A DNA stretch of 64,000 nt from Nephrocerus scutellatus (GCA_947095585.1 OX352761.1:51014019-51078018), one strand, 5' to 3'; shown: positions 35,301-49,100, counted from the first letter of the stretch. Numbers and translations are program-made. The notes: generated by a model not told the origin, from the letters alone.

Positions 35301-38300
35301 ATGCGACTAGAAAACTTTTTCCTATGGCAGTTCTGGAATATGGTCATTTTGGTCTGGAATTTCGGGAACAAAGCAATTTCTCAAGCGATTCGCATGAAAT
35401 TCGGTGTGTAGGGCTAAGATGCGACTATAAAACTTTTTCCAATGGCAATTCTGCAATATGGTCTTGAATTTCGGGAACAAAGCAATTTCTTAAGCGATTC
35501 GCATGAAATTCGGTGTGTAGGGCTAAGATACGACTATAAAACTTTTTCCATTGGCAATTCTGGAATATGGTCATTATGGTCTGGAATTGAGGGAACAAAG
35601 CAAATTCTCAAGCGATTCGTATAAAATTCGGTATGTAGGACTAAAATGCGACTATAAGACTTCTTCCTATGGATATTCTGGAATATGGTCATTATGGTCT
35701 GGAATTTCGGGAACTAAGCAATTTCTTACGCGATTCGTATGAAATTGGGTATGTAGGACTAAAATGCGACTATAAGACTTCTTCCTATGGATATTCTGGA
35801 ATATGGTCATTATGGTATGGAATTTCCGGAACAAAGCAATTTCTCAAGCGATTCGCATGAAATTCGGTGTGTAGGGCTAAGATACGACTATAAAACTTTT
35901 TCCAATGGCAATTCTGGAATGTCTGGAATTGAGGGACAAAGCAAATTCTCAAGCGATTCGTATAAAATTCGGTGGGTAGGACTAAGATACGACTATAAAA
36001 CTTTTTCCTATGGCAATTATGGAATATGGTCTGGAATTTTGGGAACAAAACAATTTTTCAAGCTATTCGCATGAAATTTGGTATGTAGGGCTGAGATGCG
36101 ACTATAAAACTTTTTCCTATGGCAATTCTGAAATATGGTCATTATGGTCTGGAATTTCGGGATCAAAGCAATTTCTCAAGCGATTCGCATGAAATTCGGT
36201 GTGTAGGGCTAAGATGCGACTATTAAACTTTTTGCAATGGCAATTCTGGAATATAGTCTGGAATTTCGGGAACAAAGCAATTGTTCATGCTATTCGCCTG
36301 AAATTTAGTAAGTAGTGCTGAGATGCGACTAGAAAACTTTTTCCTATGGCAGTTCTGGAATAGGGTCATTATGGTCTGGAATTTCGGGAACAAAGCAATT
36401 TCTTAAGCGATTCGCATGAAATTCGGTGTGTAGGGCTAAGATACGATTATAAAACTTTTTCCAATGGCAATTCTGGAATATATTCATTATGGTCTGGAAT
36501 TTCGGGAACAAAGCAATTTCTCAAGTGATTCGCATGAAATTCGGTGTGTAGGGCTAAGATACGACTATAAAACTTTTTCCAATGGCAATTCTGGAATATG
36601 GTCATTATGGTCTGGAATTTCGGGAACAAAGCAAATTCTCAAGCGATTCGCATAAAATTCGGTGTGTACGGCTAAGATGCGAGTATAAAACTTTTTCCTA
36701 TGGCAATTATGGAATATGATCTGGAATTTAAGGAACAAAGCAATTTTTCAAGCTATTCGCATGAAATTTGGTATGTAGGGCTGAGATGCGACTATAAAAC
36801 TTTTTCCTTTGGCAGTAATGGAATATAGTCATTATGGTCTGGAATTTCGGGAACAAAGCAATTTCTCAAGCGATTCGTATGAAATTCGGTGTGTAGTGCT
36901 AAGATACGACTATAAAACTTTTTCCAATGGCAATTCTGGAATATGGTCATTATGGTCTGGAATTTCGGGAACAAAGCAAATTCTCAAGCGATTCGCATAA
37001 AATTCGGTGTGTACGGCTAAGATGCGAGTATAAAACTTTTTCCTATGGCAATTATGGAATATGATCTGGAATTTAGGGAACAAAGCAATTTTTCCAGCTA
37101 TTCGCAGGAAATTTGGTATGTAGGGCTGAGATGCGACTATAAAACTTTTTCCTTTGGCAGTAATGGAATATAGTCATTATGGTCTGGAATTTCGGGAACA
37201 AAGCAATTTCTCAAGCAATTCGCATGAAATTCGGTGTGTAGGGCTAAGATACGACTATAAAACTTTTTCCAATGGCAATTCTGGAATATGGTCATTATGG
37301 TCTGGAATTTCGGGAACAAAGCAAATTCTCAAGCGATTCGCATAAAATTCGGTGTGTACGGCTAAGATGCGAGTATAAAACTTTTTCCTATGGCAATTAT
37401 GGAATATGATCTGGAATTTAGGGAACAAAGCAATTTTTCCAGCTATTCGCAGGAAATTTGGTATGTAGGGCTGAGATGCGACTATAAAACTTTTTCCTTT
37501 GGCAGTAATGGAATATAGTCATTATGGTCTGGAATTTCGGGAACAAAGCAAATTCTCAAGCGATTCGCATTAAATTCGGTGTGTACTGCTAAGATGCGAG
37601 TATAAAACTTTTTCCTATGGCAATTATGGAATATGGTCTGGAATTTAGGGAACAAAGCAATTTTTCAAGCTATTCGCATGAAATTTGGTATGTAGGGCTG
37701 AGATGCGACTATAAAACTTTTTCCTTTGGCAGTTCTGGAATATAGTCATTATGGTCTGGAATTTCGGGAACAAAGCAATTTCTCAAGCGATTCGTATGAA
37801 ATTCGGTATGTAGGACTAAAATGCGACTACAAGACTTCTTCCTATGGATATTCTGGAATATGGTCATTATGGTCTGGAATTTCGGGAACAAAGCAAATTC
37901 TCAAGCGATTCGCATAAAATTCGGTGTGTACGGCTAAGATGCGATTATAAAACTTTTTCTAATGGCAATTATGGAGTATGGTCTGGAATTTAGGGAACAA
38001 AGCAATTTTTCAAGCTATTCGCATGAAATTTGGTGTGTAGGGCTGAGATGCGACTATAAAACTTTTTCCAATGGCAGTTCTGGAATATGGTCATTATGGT
38101 CTGGAATTTCGGGAACAAAGCAATTTCTCAAGCGATTCGTATGAAATTGGGTATGTAGGACTAAAATGCGACTATAAGACTTCTTCCTATGGATATTCTG
38201 GAAAATGGTCATTATCTTCTGGAATTTCGGGAACAAAGCAATTTCTCAAGCGATTCGCATGAAATTCGGTTTGTAGGACTAAGATACGACTATAAAACTT

Positions 38301-38340
38301 TTTCCAATAGCAATTCTGGAATATGGTCATTATGGTCTGG
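31750..38340 (+). repeat. Dispersed duplicate pair ~0.6-0.75 kb, offset 5849 bp
   Basis: About 31750-32490 resembles 37600-38340, sharing GGAAAATGGTCATTATCTTCTG, GTTTGTAGGACTAAG and CCAATAGCAATTCTGG. About 5.1 kb of other monomers lies between them. Confidence 0.72.
32430..36475 (+). repeat. Older ~1.86-kb duplication with tagged indels, offset 2186/2177/2165
   Basis: About 32430-34310 matches 34616-36475. The offset is 2186 at first. It drops by nine at ~35456, where the second copy has CAATATGGTCTTGAA and the first CAATATGGTCATTATGGTC. It drops by twelve more at ~35920 (GGAATGTCTGG). Several base changes separate the copies, so the event is older than those to its left. Confidence 0.8.
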
Positions 38341-38820
38341 AATTGAGGGAACAAAGCAATTTCTTACGCGATTCGTATGAAATTGGGTATGTAGGACTAA
38401 AATGCGACTATAAGACTTCTTCCTATGGATATTCTGGAATATGGTCATTATGGTCTGGAATTTCGGGAACAAAGCAATTTCTTACGCGATTCGTATAAAA
38501 TTCGGTATGTAGGACTAAAATGCGACTATAAGACTTCTTCCTATGGATATTCTGGAATATGGTCATTATGGTCTGGAATTTCGGGAACAAAGCAATTTCT
38601 CAAGCGATTCGTATGAAATTGGGTATGTAGGACTAAAATGCGACTATAAGACTTCTTCCTATGGATATTCTGGAAAATGGTCATTATCTTCTGGAATTTC
38701 GGGAACAAAGCAATTTCTCAAGCGATTCGCATGAAATTCGGTTTGTAGGACTAAGATACGACTATAAAACTTTTTCCAATAGCAATTCTGGAATATGGTC
38801 ATTATGGTCTGGAATTGAGG
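38100..38820 (+). repeat. Local duplication, 472-bp offset (4 x 118)
   Basis: The pair at ~38071-38350 recurs at ~38543-38820: type C/A unit, then GGAAAATGGTCATTATCTTCTG, then CCAATAGCAATTCTGG. The offset is exactly four full-length monomers. Confidence 0.75.
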
Positions 38821-39357
38821 GAACAAAGCAAATTCTCAAGCGATTCGTATACAATTCGGTATGTAGGACTAAATTGCGACTATAAGACTTCTTCCTATGG
38901 ATATTCTGGAATATGGTCATAATGGTCTGGAATTTCGGGAACAAAGCAATTTCTTACGCGATTCGTATGAAATTGGGTATGTAGGACTAAAATGCGACTA
39001 TAAGACTTCTTCCTATGAATATTCTGGAATATGGTCATTATGGTATGGAATTTCGGGAACAAAGCAATTTCTCAAGCGATTCGCATGAAATTTGGTGTGT
39101 AGGGCTAAGATACGACTATAAAACTTTTTCCAATGGCAATTCTGGAATATGGTCATTATGGTCTGGAATTGAGGGACAAAGCAAATTCTCAAGCGATTCG
39201 CATAAAATTCGGTGGGTAGGACTAAGATACGACTATAAAACTTTTTCCTATGGCAATTATGGAATATGGTCTGGAATTGAGGGACAAAGCAAATTCTCAA
39301 GCGATTCGCATAAAATTCGGTATGTAGGACTAAAATGCGACTATAAGACTTCTTCCT

Positions 39358-39829
39358 ATGGATATTCTGGAATATGGTCATTATGGTCTGGAATTTCGGG
39401 AACAAAGCAATTTCTTACGCGATTCGTATGAAATTGGGTATGTAGGACTAAAATGCGACTATAAGACTTCTTCCTATGGATATTCTGGAATATGGTCATT
39501 ATGGTCTGGAATTTCGGGAACAAAGCAATTTCTTACGCGATTCGTATAAAATTCGGTATGTAGGACTAAAATGCGACTATAAGACTTCTTCCTATGGATA
39601 TTCTGGAATATGGTCATTATGGTCTGGAATTTCGGGAACAAAGCAATTTCTTACGCGATTCGTATGAAATTGGGTATGTAGGACTAAAATGCGACTATAA
39701 GACTTCTTCCTATGGATATTCTGGAATATGGTCATTATGGTATGGAATTTCCGGAACAAAGCAATTTCTCAAGCGATTCGCATGAAATTCGGTGTGTAGG
39801 GCTAAGATACGACTATAAAACTTTTTCCA
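39358..39829 (+). repeat. Run of type A monomers alternating as a 236-bp dimer
   Basis: Four type A starts fall at 39358, 39476, 39594 and 39712. Units ending GTATGAAATTGGGTATG alternate with units ending GTATAAAATTCGGTATG, so the true period is 236 bp. The short S type is absent here, in contrast to the trimer region. Confidence 0.75.
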
Positions 39830-40739
39830 ATGGCAATTCTGGAATATGGTCATTATGGTCTGGAATTGAGGGACAAAGCAAATTCTCAAGCGATTCGCAT
39901 AAAATTCGGTGGGTAGGACTAAGATACGACTATAAAACTTTTTCCTATGGCAATTATGGAATATGGTCTGGAATTTTGGGAACAAAACAATTTTTCAAGC
40001 TATTCGCATGAAATTTGGTATGTAGGGCTGAGATGCGACTATAAAACTTTTTCCTATGGCAATTCTGAAATATGGTCATTATGGTCTGGAATTTCGGGAT
40101 CAAAGCAATTTCTCAAGCGATTCGCATGAAATTCGGTGTGTAGGGCTAAGATGCGACTATAAAACTTTTTGCAATGGCAATTCTGGAATATAGTCTGGAA
40201 TTTCGGGAACAAAGCAATTGTTCATGCTATTCGCCTGAAATTTAGTAAGTAGTGCTGAGATGCGACTAGAAAACTTTTTCCTATGGCAGTTCTGGAATAT
40301 GGTCATTATGGTCTGGAATTTCGGGAACAAAGCAATTTCTTAAGCGATTCGCATGAAATTCGGTGTGTAGGGCTAAGATACGACTATAAAACTTTTTCCA
40401 ATGGCAATTCTGGAATATATTCATTATGGTCTGGAATTTCGGGAACAAAGCAATTTCTCAAGTGATTCGCATGAAATTCGGTGTGTAGGGCTAAGATGCG
40501 ACTATAAAACTTTTTCCAATGGCAATTCTGCAATATGGTCATTATGGTCTTGAATTTCGGGAACAAAGCAATTTCTCAAGCGATTCGCATGAAATTCTGT
40601 GTGTAGGGCTAAGATACGACTATAAAACTTTTTCCAATGGCAATTCTGGAATATGGTCATTATGGTCTGGAATTTCGGGAACAAAGCAAATTCTCAAGCG
40701 ATTCGCATAAAATTCGGTGTGTAGGGCTAATATGCGACT

Positions 40740-41010
40740 ATAAAACTTTTTCCTATGGCAATTATGGAATATGGTCTGGAATTGAGGGACAAAGCAAATT
40801 CTCAAGCGATTCGCATAAAATTCGGTGGGTAGGACTAAGATACGACTATAAAACTTTTTCCTATGGCAATTATGGAATATGGTCTGGAATTGAGGGACAA
40901 AGCAAATTCTCAAGCGATTCGCATAAAATTCGGTGGGTAGGACTAAGATACGACTATAAAACTTTTTCCTATGGAAATTATGGAATATGGTCTGGAATTT
41001 AGGGAACAAA
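40740..41010 (+). repeat. 108-bp in-frame monomer variants (one-base loss)
   Basis: Short units with GAGGGACAAAGC in place of GAGGGAACAAAGC are 108 bp and occur back to back near 40745-40970. Because 108 is a multiple of three, the open frame no longer shifts between units, which creates apparent proteins of 121-138 residues here and at 39015-39431. The same one-base loss is found singly at ~32728, 33769, 35935, 39177, 39870, 47127, 51508, 53913, 56360, 58220 and 63472. It is a subfamily tag. Confidence 0.8.
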
Positions 41011-41429
41011 GCAATTTTTCAAGCTATTCGCATGAAATTCGGTATGTGGGGCTGAGATGCGACTATAAAACTTTTTCCTATGGCAGTTCTGGAATATGGT
41101 CATTATGGTCTGGAATTTCGGGAACAAAGCAAATTCTCGAGCGATTCGCATAAAATTCGGTGTGTAAGGCTAAGATGCGACTATAAAACTTTTTCCTATG
41201 GCAATTATGGAATATGGTCTGGAATTTAGGGAACAAAGCAATTTTCAAGCTATTCGCATGAAATTTGGTATGTAGGGCTGAGATACGACTATAAAACTTT
41301 TTCCTATGGCAGTTCTGGAATATGGTCATTATGGTCTAGAATTTCGGGAACAAAGCAATTTCTCAAGCGATTCGTAGGAAATTTGGTGTGTAGTACTCAA
41401 ATATAAGACTTCTTCCTATGGATATTCTG

Positions 41430-44400
41430 GAATATAGTCATTATGGTCTGGAATTTCGGGAACAAAGCAATTTCTCAAGCAATTCGCATGAAATTCGGTG
41501 TGTAGGGCTAAGATACGAGTATAAAACTTTTTCCAATGGCAATTCTGGAATATGGTCATTATGTTCTGGAATTTTGGGAACAAAGCAAATTCTCAAGCGA
41601 TTCGCATAAAATTCGGTGTGTACGGCTAAGATGCGAGTATAAAACTTTTTCCTATGGCAATTATGGAATATGGTCTGGAATTTAGGGAACAAAGCAATTT
41701 TTCAAGCTATTCGCATGAAATTTGGTATGTAGGGCTGAGATGCGACTATAAAACTTTTTCCTTTGACAGTAATGGAATATAGTCATTATGGTCTGAAATT
41801 TCGGGAACAAAGCAATTTCTCAAGCGATTCGTATGAAATTCGGTGTGTAGGGATAAGATACGACTATAAAACTTTTTCCAATGGCAATTCTGGAATATGG
41901 TCATTATCTTCTGGAATTTCGGGAACAAAGCAATTTCTCAAGCGATTCGCATGAAATTCGGTTTGTAGGACTAAGATACGACTATAAAACTTTTTCCAAT
42001 GGCAATTCTGGAATATGGTCATTATGGTCTGGAATTGAGGGAACAAAGCAAATTCTCAAGCGATTCGTATAAAATTCGGTATGTAGGACTAAAATGCGAC
42101 TATAAGACTTCTTCCTATGGATATTCTGTAATATGGTCATTATGGTCTGGAATTTCGGGAACAAAGCAATTTCTTACGCGATTCGTATGAAATTGGGTAT
42201 GTAGGACTAAAATGCGACTATAAGACTTCTTCCTATGAATATTCTGGAATATGGTCATTATGGTATGGAATTTCGGGAACAAAGCAATTTCTCAAGCGAT
42301 TCGCATGAAATTCGGTGTGTAGGGCTAAGATACGACTATAAAACTTTTTCCAATGGCAATTCTGGAATATGGTCATTATGGTCTGGAATTTCGGGAACAA
42401 AGCAAATTCTCAAGCGATTCGCATAAAATTCGGTGGGTAGGACTAAGATACGACTATAAAACTTTTTCCTATGGCAATTATGGAATATGGTCTGGAATTT
42501 TGGGAACAAAAGAATTTTTCAAGCTATTCGCATGAAATTTGGTATGTAGGGCTGAGATGCGACTATAAAACTTTTTCCTTTGGCAGTTCTGGAATATCGT
42601 CATTATGGTCTGGAATTTCGGGATCAAAGCGATTTCTCAAGCGATTCGCATGAAATTCGGTGTGTAGGGCTAAGATACGACTATAAAACTTTTTGCAATG
42701 GCAATTCTGGAATATAGTCTGGAATTTCGGGAACAAAGCAATTTTTCAAGCTATTCGCCTGAAATTTGGTAAGTAGTGCTGAGATGCGACTAGAAAACTT
42801 TTTCCTATGGCAGTTCTGGAATATGGTCATTATGGTCTGGAATTTCGGGAACAAAGCAATTTCTCAAGCGATTCGCATGAAATTCGGTGTGTAGGGCTAA
42901 GATGCGACTATAAAACTTTTTCCAATGGCAATTCTGCAATAGGGTCATTATGGTCTTGAATTTCGGGAACAAAGCAATTTCTCAAGCGATTCGCATGAAA
43001 TTCGGTTTGTAGGACTAAGATACGACTATAAAACTTTTTCCATTGGCAATTCTGGAATATGGTCATTATGGTCTGGAATTGAGGGAACAAAGCAAATTCT
43101 CAAGCGATTCGTATAAAATTCGGTATGTGGGGCTGAGATGCGACTATAAAACTTTTTCCTATGGCAGTTCTGGAATATGGTCATTATGGTCTGGAATTTC
43201 GGGAACAAAGCAAATTCTCGAGCGATTCGCATAAAATTCGGTGTGTAGGACTCAAATGCGACTATAAGACTTCTTCCTATGGATATTCTGGAATATGATC
43301 ATTATGGTCTGGAATTTCGGGAACAAAGCAATTTTTCAAGCGATTCGCAGGGCTAAGATGTGACTATAAAACTTTTTCCTATGGCAATTATTGAATATGG
43401 TCTGGAATTTAGGGAACAAAGCAATTTTTCAAGCTATTCGCATGAAATTTGGTATGTAGGGCTGAGATGCGACTATAAAACTTTTTCCTTTGGCAGTTCT
43501 GGAATATAGTCATTATGGTCTGGAATTTCGGGAACAAAGCAATTTCTCAAGCAATTCGCATGAAATTCGGTGTGTAGGGCTAAGATACGAGTATAAAACT
43601 TTTTCCAATGGCAATTCTGGAATATGGTCATTATGTTCTGGAATTTCGGGAACAAAGCAAATTCTCAAGCGATTCGCATAAAATTCGGTGTGTACGGCTA
43701 AGATGCGAGTATAAAACTTTTTCCTATGGCAATTATGGAATATGGTCTGGAATTTAGGGAACAAAGCAATTTTTCAAGCTATTCGCATGAAATTTGGTAT
43801 GTAGGGCTGAGATGCGACTATAAAACTTTTTCCTTTGACAGTAATGGAATATAGTCATTATGGTCTGAAATTTCGGGAACAAAGCAATTTCTCAAGCGAT
43901 TCGTATGAAATTCGGTGTGTAGGGCTAAGATACGACTATAAAACTTTTTCCAATGGCAATTCTGGAATATGGTCATTATCTTCTGGAATTTCGGGAACAA
44001 AGCAATTTCTCAAGCGATTCGCATGAAATTCGGTTTGTAGGACTAAGATACGACTATAAAACTTTTTCCAATGGCAATTCTGGAATATGGTCATTATGGT
44101 CTGGAATTGAGGGAACAAAGCAAATTCTCAAGCGATTCGTATAAAATTCGGTATGTAGGACTAAAATGCGACTATAAGACTTCTTCCTATGGATATTCTG
44201 TAATATGGTCATTATGGTCTGGAATTTCGGGAACAAAGCAATTTCTTACGCGATTCGTATGAAATTGGGTATGTAGGACTAAAATGCGACTATAAGACTT
44301 CTTCCTATGAATATTCTGGAATATGGACATTATGGTATGGAATTTCGGGAACAAAGCAATTTCTCAAGCGATTCGCATGAAATTCGGTGTGTAGGGCTAA

Positions 44401-44934
44401 GATACGACTATAAAACTTTTTCCAATGGCAATTCTGGAATATGGTCATTATGGTCTGGAATTTCGGGAACAAAGCAAATTCTCAAGCGATTCGCATAAAA
44501 TTCGGTGGGTAGGACTAAGATACGACTATAAAACTTTTTCCTATGGCAATTATGGAATATGGTCTGGAATTTTGGGAACAAAAGAATTTTTCAAGCTATT
44601 CGCATGAAATTTGGTATGTAGGGCTGAGATGCGACTATAAAACTTTTTCCTTTGGCAGTTCTGGAATATCGTCATTATGGTCTGGAATTTCGGGATCAAA
44701 GCGATTTCTCAAGCGATTCGCATGAAATTCGGTGTGTAGGGCTAAGATACGACTATAAAACTTTTTGCAATGGCAATTCTGGAATATAGTCTGGAATTTC
44801 GGGAACAAAGCAATTTTTCAAGCTATTCGCCTGAAATTTGGTAAGTAGTGCTGAGATGCGACTAGAAAACATTTTCCTATGGCAGTTCTGGAATATGGTC
44901 ATTATGGTCTGGAATTTCGGGAACAAAGCAAATT
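41430..44934 (+). repeat. Duplicated ~1.43-kb block, offset 2072 bp
   Basis: About 41430-42862 recurs at 43502-44934. Shared marks are CCTTTGACAGTAATGG, GGTCATTATCTTCTGG, TATTCTGTAATATGG, GGAACAAAAGAATTTTTC and GGATCAAAGCGATTTC. Differences seen include GGATAAGATAC at 41851 versus GGCTAAGATAC at 43923 and ATGGACATTATGG near 44326. Confidence 0.83.
42708..42816 (+). repeat. Example of the GTAAGT short-monomer subfamily
   Basis: This 109-bp subfamily has GGAATATAGTCTGGAATTTC, CTATTCGCCTGAAATTT, GGTAAGTAGTGCTGAG and CGACTAGAAAAC. Other copies start at about 4318, 5812, 33039, 34077, 35217, 36238, 40181, 44777, 49519, 52044, 55617, 56662, 57477, 58522, 60612, 62729 and 63774. The Y-T-A-G-A-A-A change destroys the TATAAAA box of ordinary monomers and GTATGT becomes GTAAGT. 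It is typical of the flanks (4-6 kb and 33-64 kb) and absent from ~7 to 32 kb. Confidence 0.8.
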
Positions 44935-46139
44935 CTCGAGCGATTCGCATAAAATTCGGTGTGTAGGACTCAAATGCGACTATAAGACTTCTTCCTATGG
45001 ATATTCTGGAATATGATCATTATGGTCTGGAATTTCGGGAACAAAGCAATTTTTCAAGCGATTCGCATAAAATTCGGTGTGTAGGGCTAAGATGTGACTA
45101 TAAAACTTTTTCCTATGGCAGTTCTGGAATATGGTCATTATGGTCTGGAATTGAGGGAACAAAGCAAATTCTCAAGCGATTCGCATAAAATTCGGTGTGT
45201 AGTGCTAAGATGTGACTATAAAACTTTTTCCTATGGCAATTATTGAATATGGTCTGGAATTTAGGGAACAAAGCAATTTTTCAAGCTATTCGCATGAAAT
45301 TTGGTATGTAGGGCTTAGATGCGACTATAAAACTTTTTCCTTTGGCAGTTGTGGAATATAGTCATTATGGTCTGGAATTGAGGGAACAAAGCAAATTCTC
45401 AAGCGATTCGTATGAAATTGGGTATGTAGGACTAAAATGCGACTATAAGACTTCTTCCTATGGATATTCTGGAATATGGTCTGGAATTTTGGGAACAAAA
45501 CAATTTTTCAAGCTATTCACATGAAATTCGGTGTGTAGGGCTAAGATACGACTATAAAACTTTTTCCAATGGCAATTCTGCAATAGGGTCATTATGGTCT
45601 TGAATTTCGGGAACAAAGCAATTTTTCAAGCTATTCGCCTGAAATTTAGTAAGTAGTGCTGAGATGCGACTAGAAAACTTTTTCCTATGGCAGTTCTGGA
45701 ATATGGTCATTATGGTCTGGAATTTCGGGAACAAAGCAATTTCTTAAGCGATTCGCATGAAATTCGGTGTGTAGGGCTAAGATACGACTATAAAACTTTT
45801 TCCAATGGCAATTCTGGAATATATTCATTATGGTCTGGAATTTCGGGATCAAAGCAATTTCTCAAGTGATTCGCATGAAATTCGGTGTGTAGGGCTAAGT
45901 TGCGACTATAAAACTTTTTCCAATGGCAATTCTGCAATATGATCATTATGGTCTTGAATTTCGGGAACAAAGCAATTTCTCAAGCGATTCGCATGAAATT
46001 CGGTGTGTAGGGCTAAGATACGACTATAAAACTTTTTCCAATGGCAATTCTGGAATATGGTCATTATGGTCTGGAATTTCGGGAACAAAGCAAATTTTCA
46101 AGCGATTCGCAAAAAATTCGGTGTGTAGGGCTTAGATGC

Positions 46140-49100
46140 GACTATAAAACTTTTTCCTATGGCAGTTCTGGAATATGGTCATTATGGTCTGGAATTTCGG
46201 GAACAAAGCAATTTTTCAAGCTATTCGCATGAAATTCGGTATGTGGGGCTGAGATGCGACTATAAAACTTTTTCCTATGGCAGTTCTGGAATATGGTCAT
46301 TATGGTCTGGAATTTCGGGAACAAAGCAAATTCTCGAGCGATTCGCATAAAATTCGGTGTGTAGGACTCAAATGCGACTATAAGACTTCTTCCTATGGAT
46401 ATTCTGGAATATGATCATTATGTTCTGGAATTTCGGGAACAAAGCAATTTTTCAAGCGATTCGCATAAAATTCGGTGTGTAGGGCTAAGATGTGACTATA
46501 AAACTTTTTCCTATGGCAGTTCTGGAATATGGTCATTATGGTCTGGAATTGAGGGAACAAAGCAAATTCTCAAGCGATTCGCATAAAATTCGGTGTGTAG
46601 TGCTAAGATGTGACTATAAAACTTTTTCCTATGGCAATTATTGAATATGGTCTGGAATTTAGGGAACAAAGCAATTTTTCAAGCTATTCGCATGAAATTT
46701 GGTATGTAGGGCTGAGATGCGACTATAAAACTTTTTCCTTTGGCAGTTCTGGAATATAGTCATTATGGTCTGGAATTTCGGGAACAAAGCAATTTCTCAA
46801 GCGATTCGTATGAAATTCGGTATGTAGGACTAAAATGCGACTATAAGACTTCTTCCTATGGATATTCTGGAATATGGTCATTATGGTCTGGAATTTCGGG
46901 AACAAAGCAATTTCTCAAGCAATTCGCATGAAATTCGGTATGTAGGGCTAAGATACGACTATAAAACTTTTTCCAATGGCAATTCTGGAATATGGTCTGG
47001 AATTTAGGGAACAAAGCAATTTCTCAAGCGATTCGCATGAAATTCGGTGTGTAGGGCTAAGATACGACTATAAAACTTTTTCCAATGGCAATTCTGGAAT
47101 ATGGTCATTATGGTCTGGAATTGAGGGACAAAGCAAATTCTCAAGCGATTCGCATAAAATTCGGTGGGTAGGACTAAGATACGACTATAAAACTTTTTCC
47201 TATGGATATTCTGGAATATGGTCATTATGGTCTGGAATTTCGGGAACAAAGCCATTTCTCAAGCTATTCGCATGAAATTTGGTATGTAGGGCTGAGATGC
47301 GACTATAAAACTTTTTCCTTTGGCAGTTCTGGAATATAGTCATTATGGTCTGGAATTTCGGGAACAAAGCAAATTCTCAAGCAATTCGCATGAAATTCGG
47401 TGTGTAGGGCTAAGATACGACTATAAAACTTTTTCCAATGGCAATTCTGGAATATGGTCATTATGTTCTGGAATTTCGGGAACAAAGCAAATTCTCAAGC
47501 GATTCGCATGAAATTCGGTGTGTACGGCTAAGATGCGAGTATAAAACTTTTTCCTATGGCAATTATGGAATATGGTCTGGAATTTAGGGAACAAAGCAAT
47601 TTTTCAAGCTATTCGCATGAAATTTGGTATGTAGGGCTGAGATGCGACTATAAAACTTTTTCCTTTGGCAGTAATGGAATATAGTCATTATGGTCTGAAA
47701 TTTCGGGAACAAAGCAAATTCTCAAGCGATTCGTATAAAATTCGGTATGTAGGACTAAAATGCGACTATAAGACTTCTTCCTATGGATATTCTGGAATAT
47801 GGTCATTATGGTCTGGAATTTCGGGAACAAAGCAATTTCTTACGCGATTCGTATGAAATTGGGTATGTAGGACTAAAATGCGACTATAAGACTTCTTCCT
47901 ATGAATATTCTGGAATATGGTCATTATGGTATGGAATTTCGGGAACAAAGCAATTTCTCAAGCGATTCGCATGAAATTCGGTGTGTAGGGCTAAGATACG
48001 ACTATAAAACTTTTTCCTATGGCAATTATGGAATATGGTCTGGAATTTAGGGAACAAAGCAATTTTTCAAGCGATTCGCATGAAATTCGGTTTGTAGGAC
48101 TAAGATACGACTATAAAACTTTTTCTAATGGCAATTCTGGAATATGGTCATTATGGTCTGGAATTGAGGGAACAAAGCAAATTCTCAAGCGATTCGTATA
48201 AAATTCGGTATGTAGGACTAAAATGCGACTATAAAACTTCTTCCTATGGATATTCTGTAATATGGTCATTATGGTCTGGAATTTCGGGAACAAAGAATTT
48301 CTTACGCGATTCGTGTGAAATTGGGTATGTAGGACTAAAATGCGACTATAAGACTTCTTCCTATGAATATTCTGGAATATGGTCATTATGGTATGGAATT
48401 TCGGGAACAAAGCAATTTCTCAAGCGATTCGCATGAAATTCGGTGTGTAGGGATAAGATACGACTATAAAACTTTTTCCAATGGCAATTCTGGAATATGG
48501 TCATTATGGTCTGGAATTTCGGGAACAAAGCAAATTCTCAAGCGATTCGCATAAAATTCGGTGGGTAGGACTAAGATACGACTATAAAACTTTTTCCTAT
48601 GGCAATTATGGAATATGGTCTGGATTTTTTGGAACAAAACAATTTTTCAAGCTATTCGCATGAAATTTGGTATGTAGGGCTGAGATGCGACTATAAAACT
48701 TTTTCCTTTGGCAGTTCTGGAATATGGTCATTATGGTCTGGAATTTCGGGATCAAAGCGATTTCTCAAGCGATTCGCATGAAATTCGGTGTGTAGGGCTA
48801 AGATACGACTATAAAACTTTTTGCAATGGCAATTCTGGAATATAGTCTGGAATTTCGGGAACAAAGCAATTTCTCAAACGATTCGCATGAAATTCGGTTT
48901 GTAGGACTAAGATACGACTATAAAACTTTTTCCATTGGCAATTCTGGAATATGGTCATTATGGTCTGGAATTGAGGGAACAAAGCAAATTCTCAAGCGAT
49001 TCGTATAAAATTCGGTATGTAGGACTAAAATGCGACTATAAGACTTCTTCCTATGGATATTCTGGAATATGGTCATTATGGTCTGGAATTTCGGGAACAA

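Noticed and set aside
39015..41002. Fused frames of 121-138 codons that look like a repeat protein
   Set aside because: They appear only where a one-base loss makes the monomer 108 or 117 bp, a multiple of three. No promoter, terminator or start site sets them apart.
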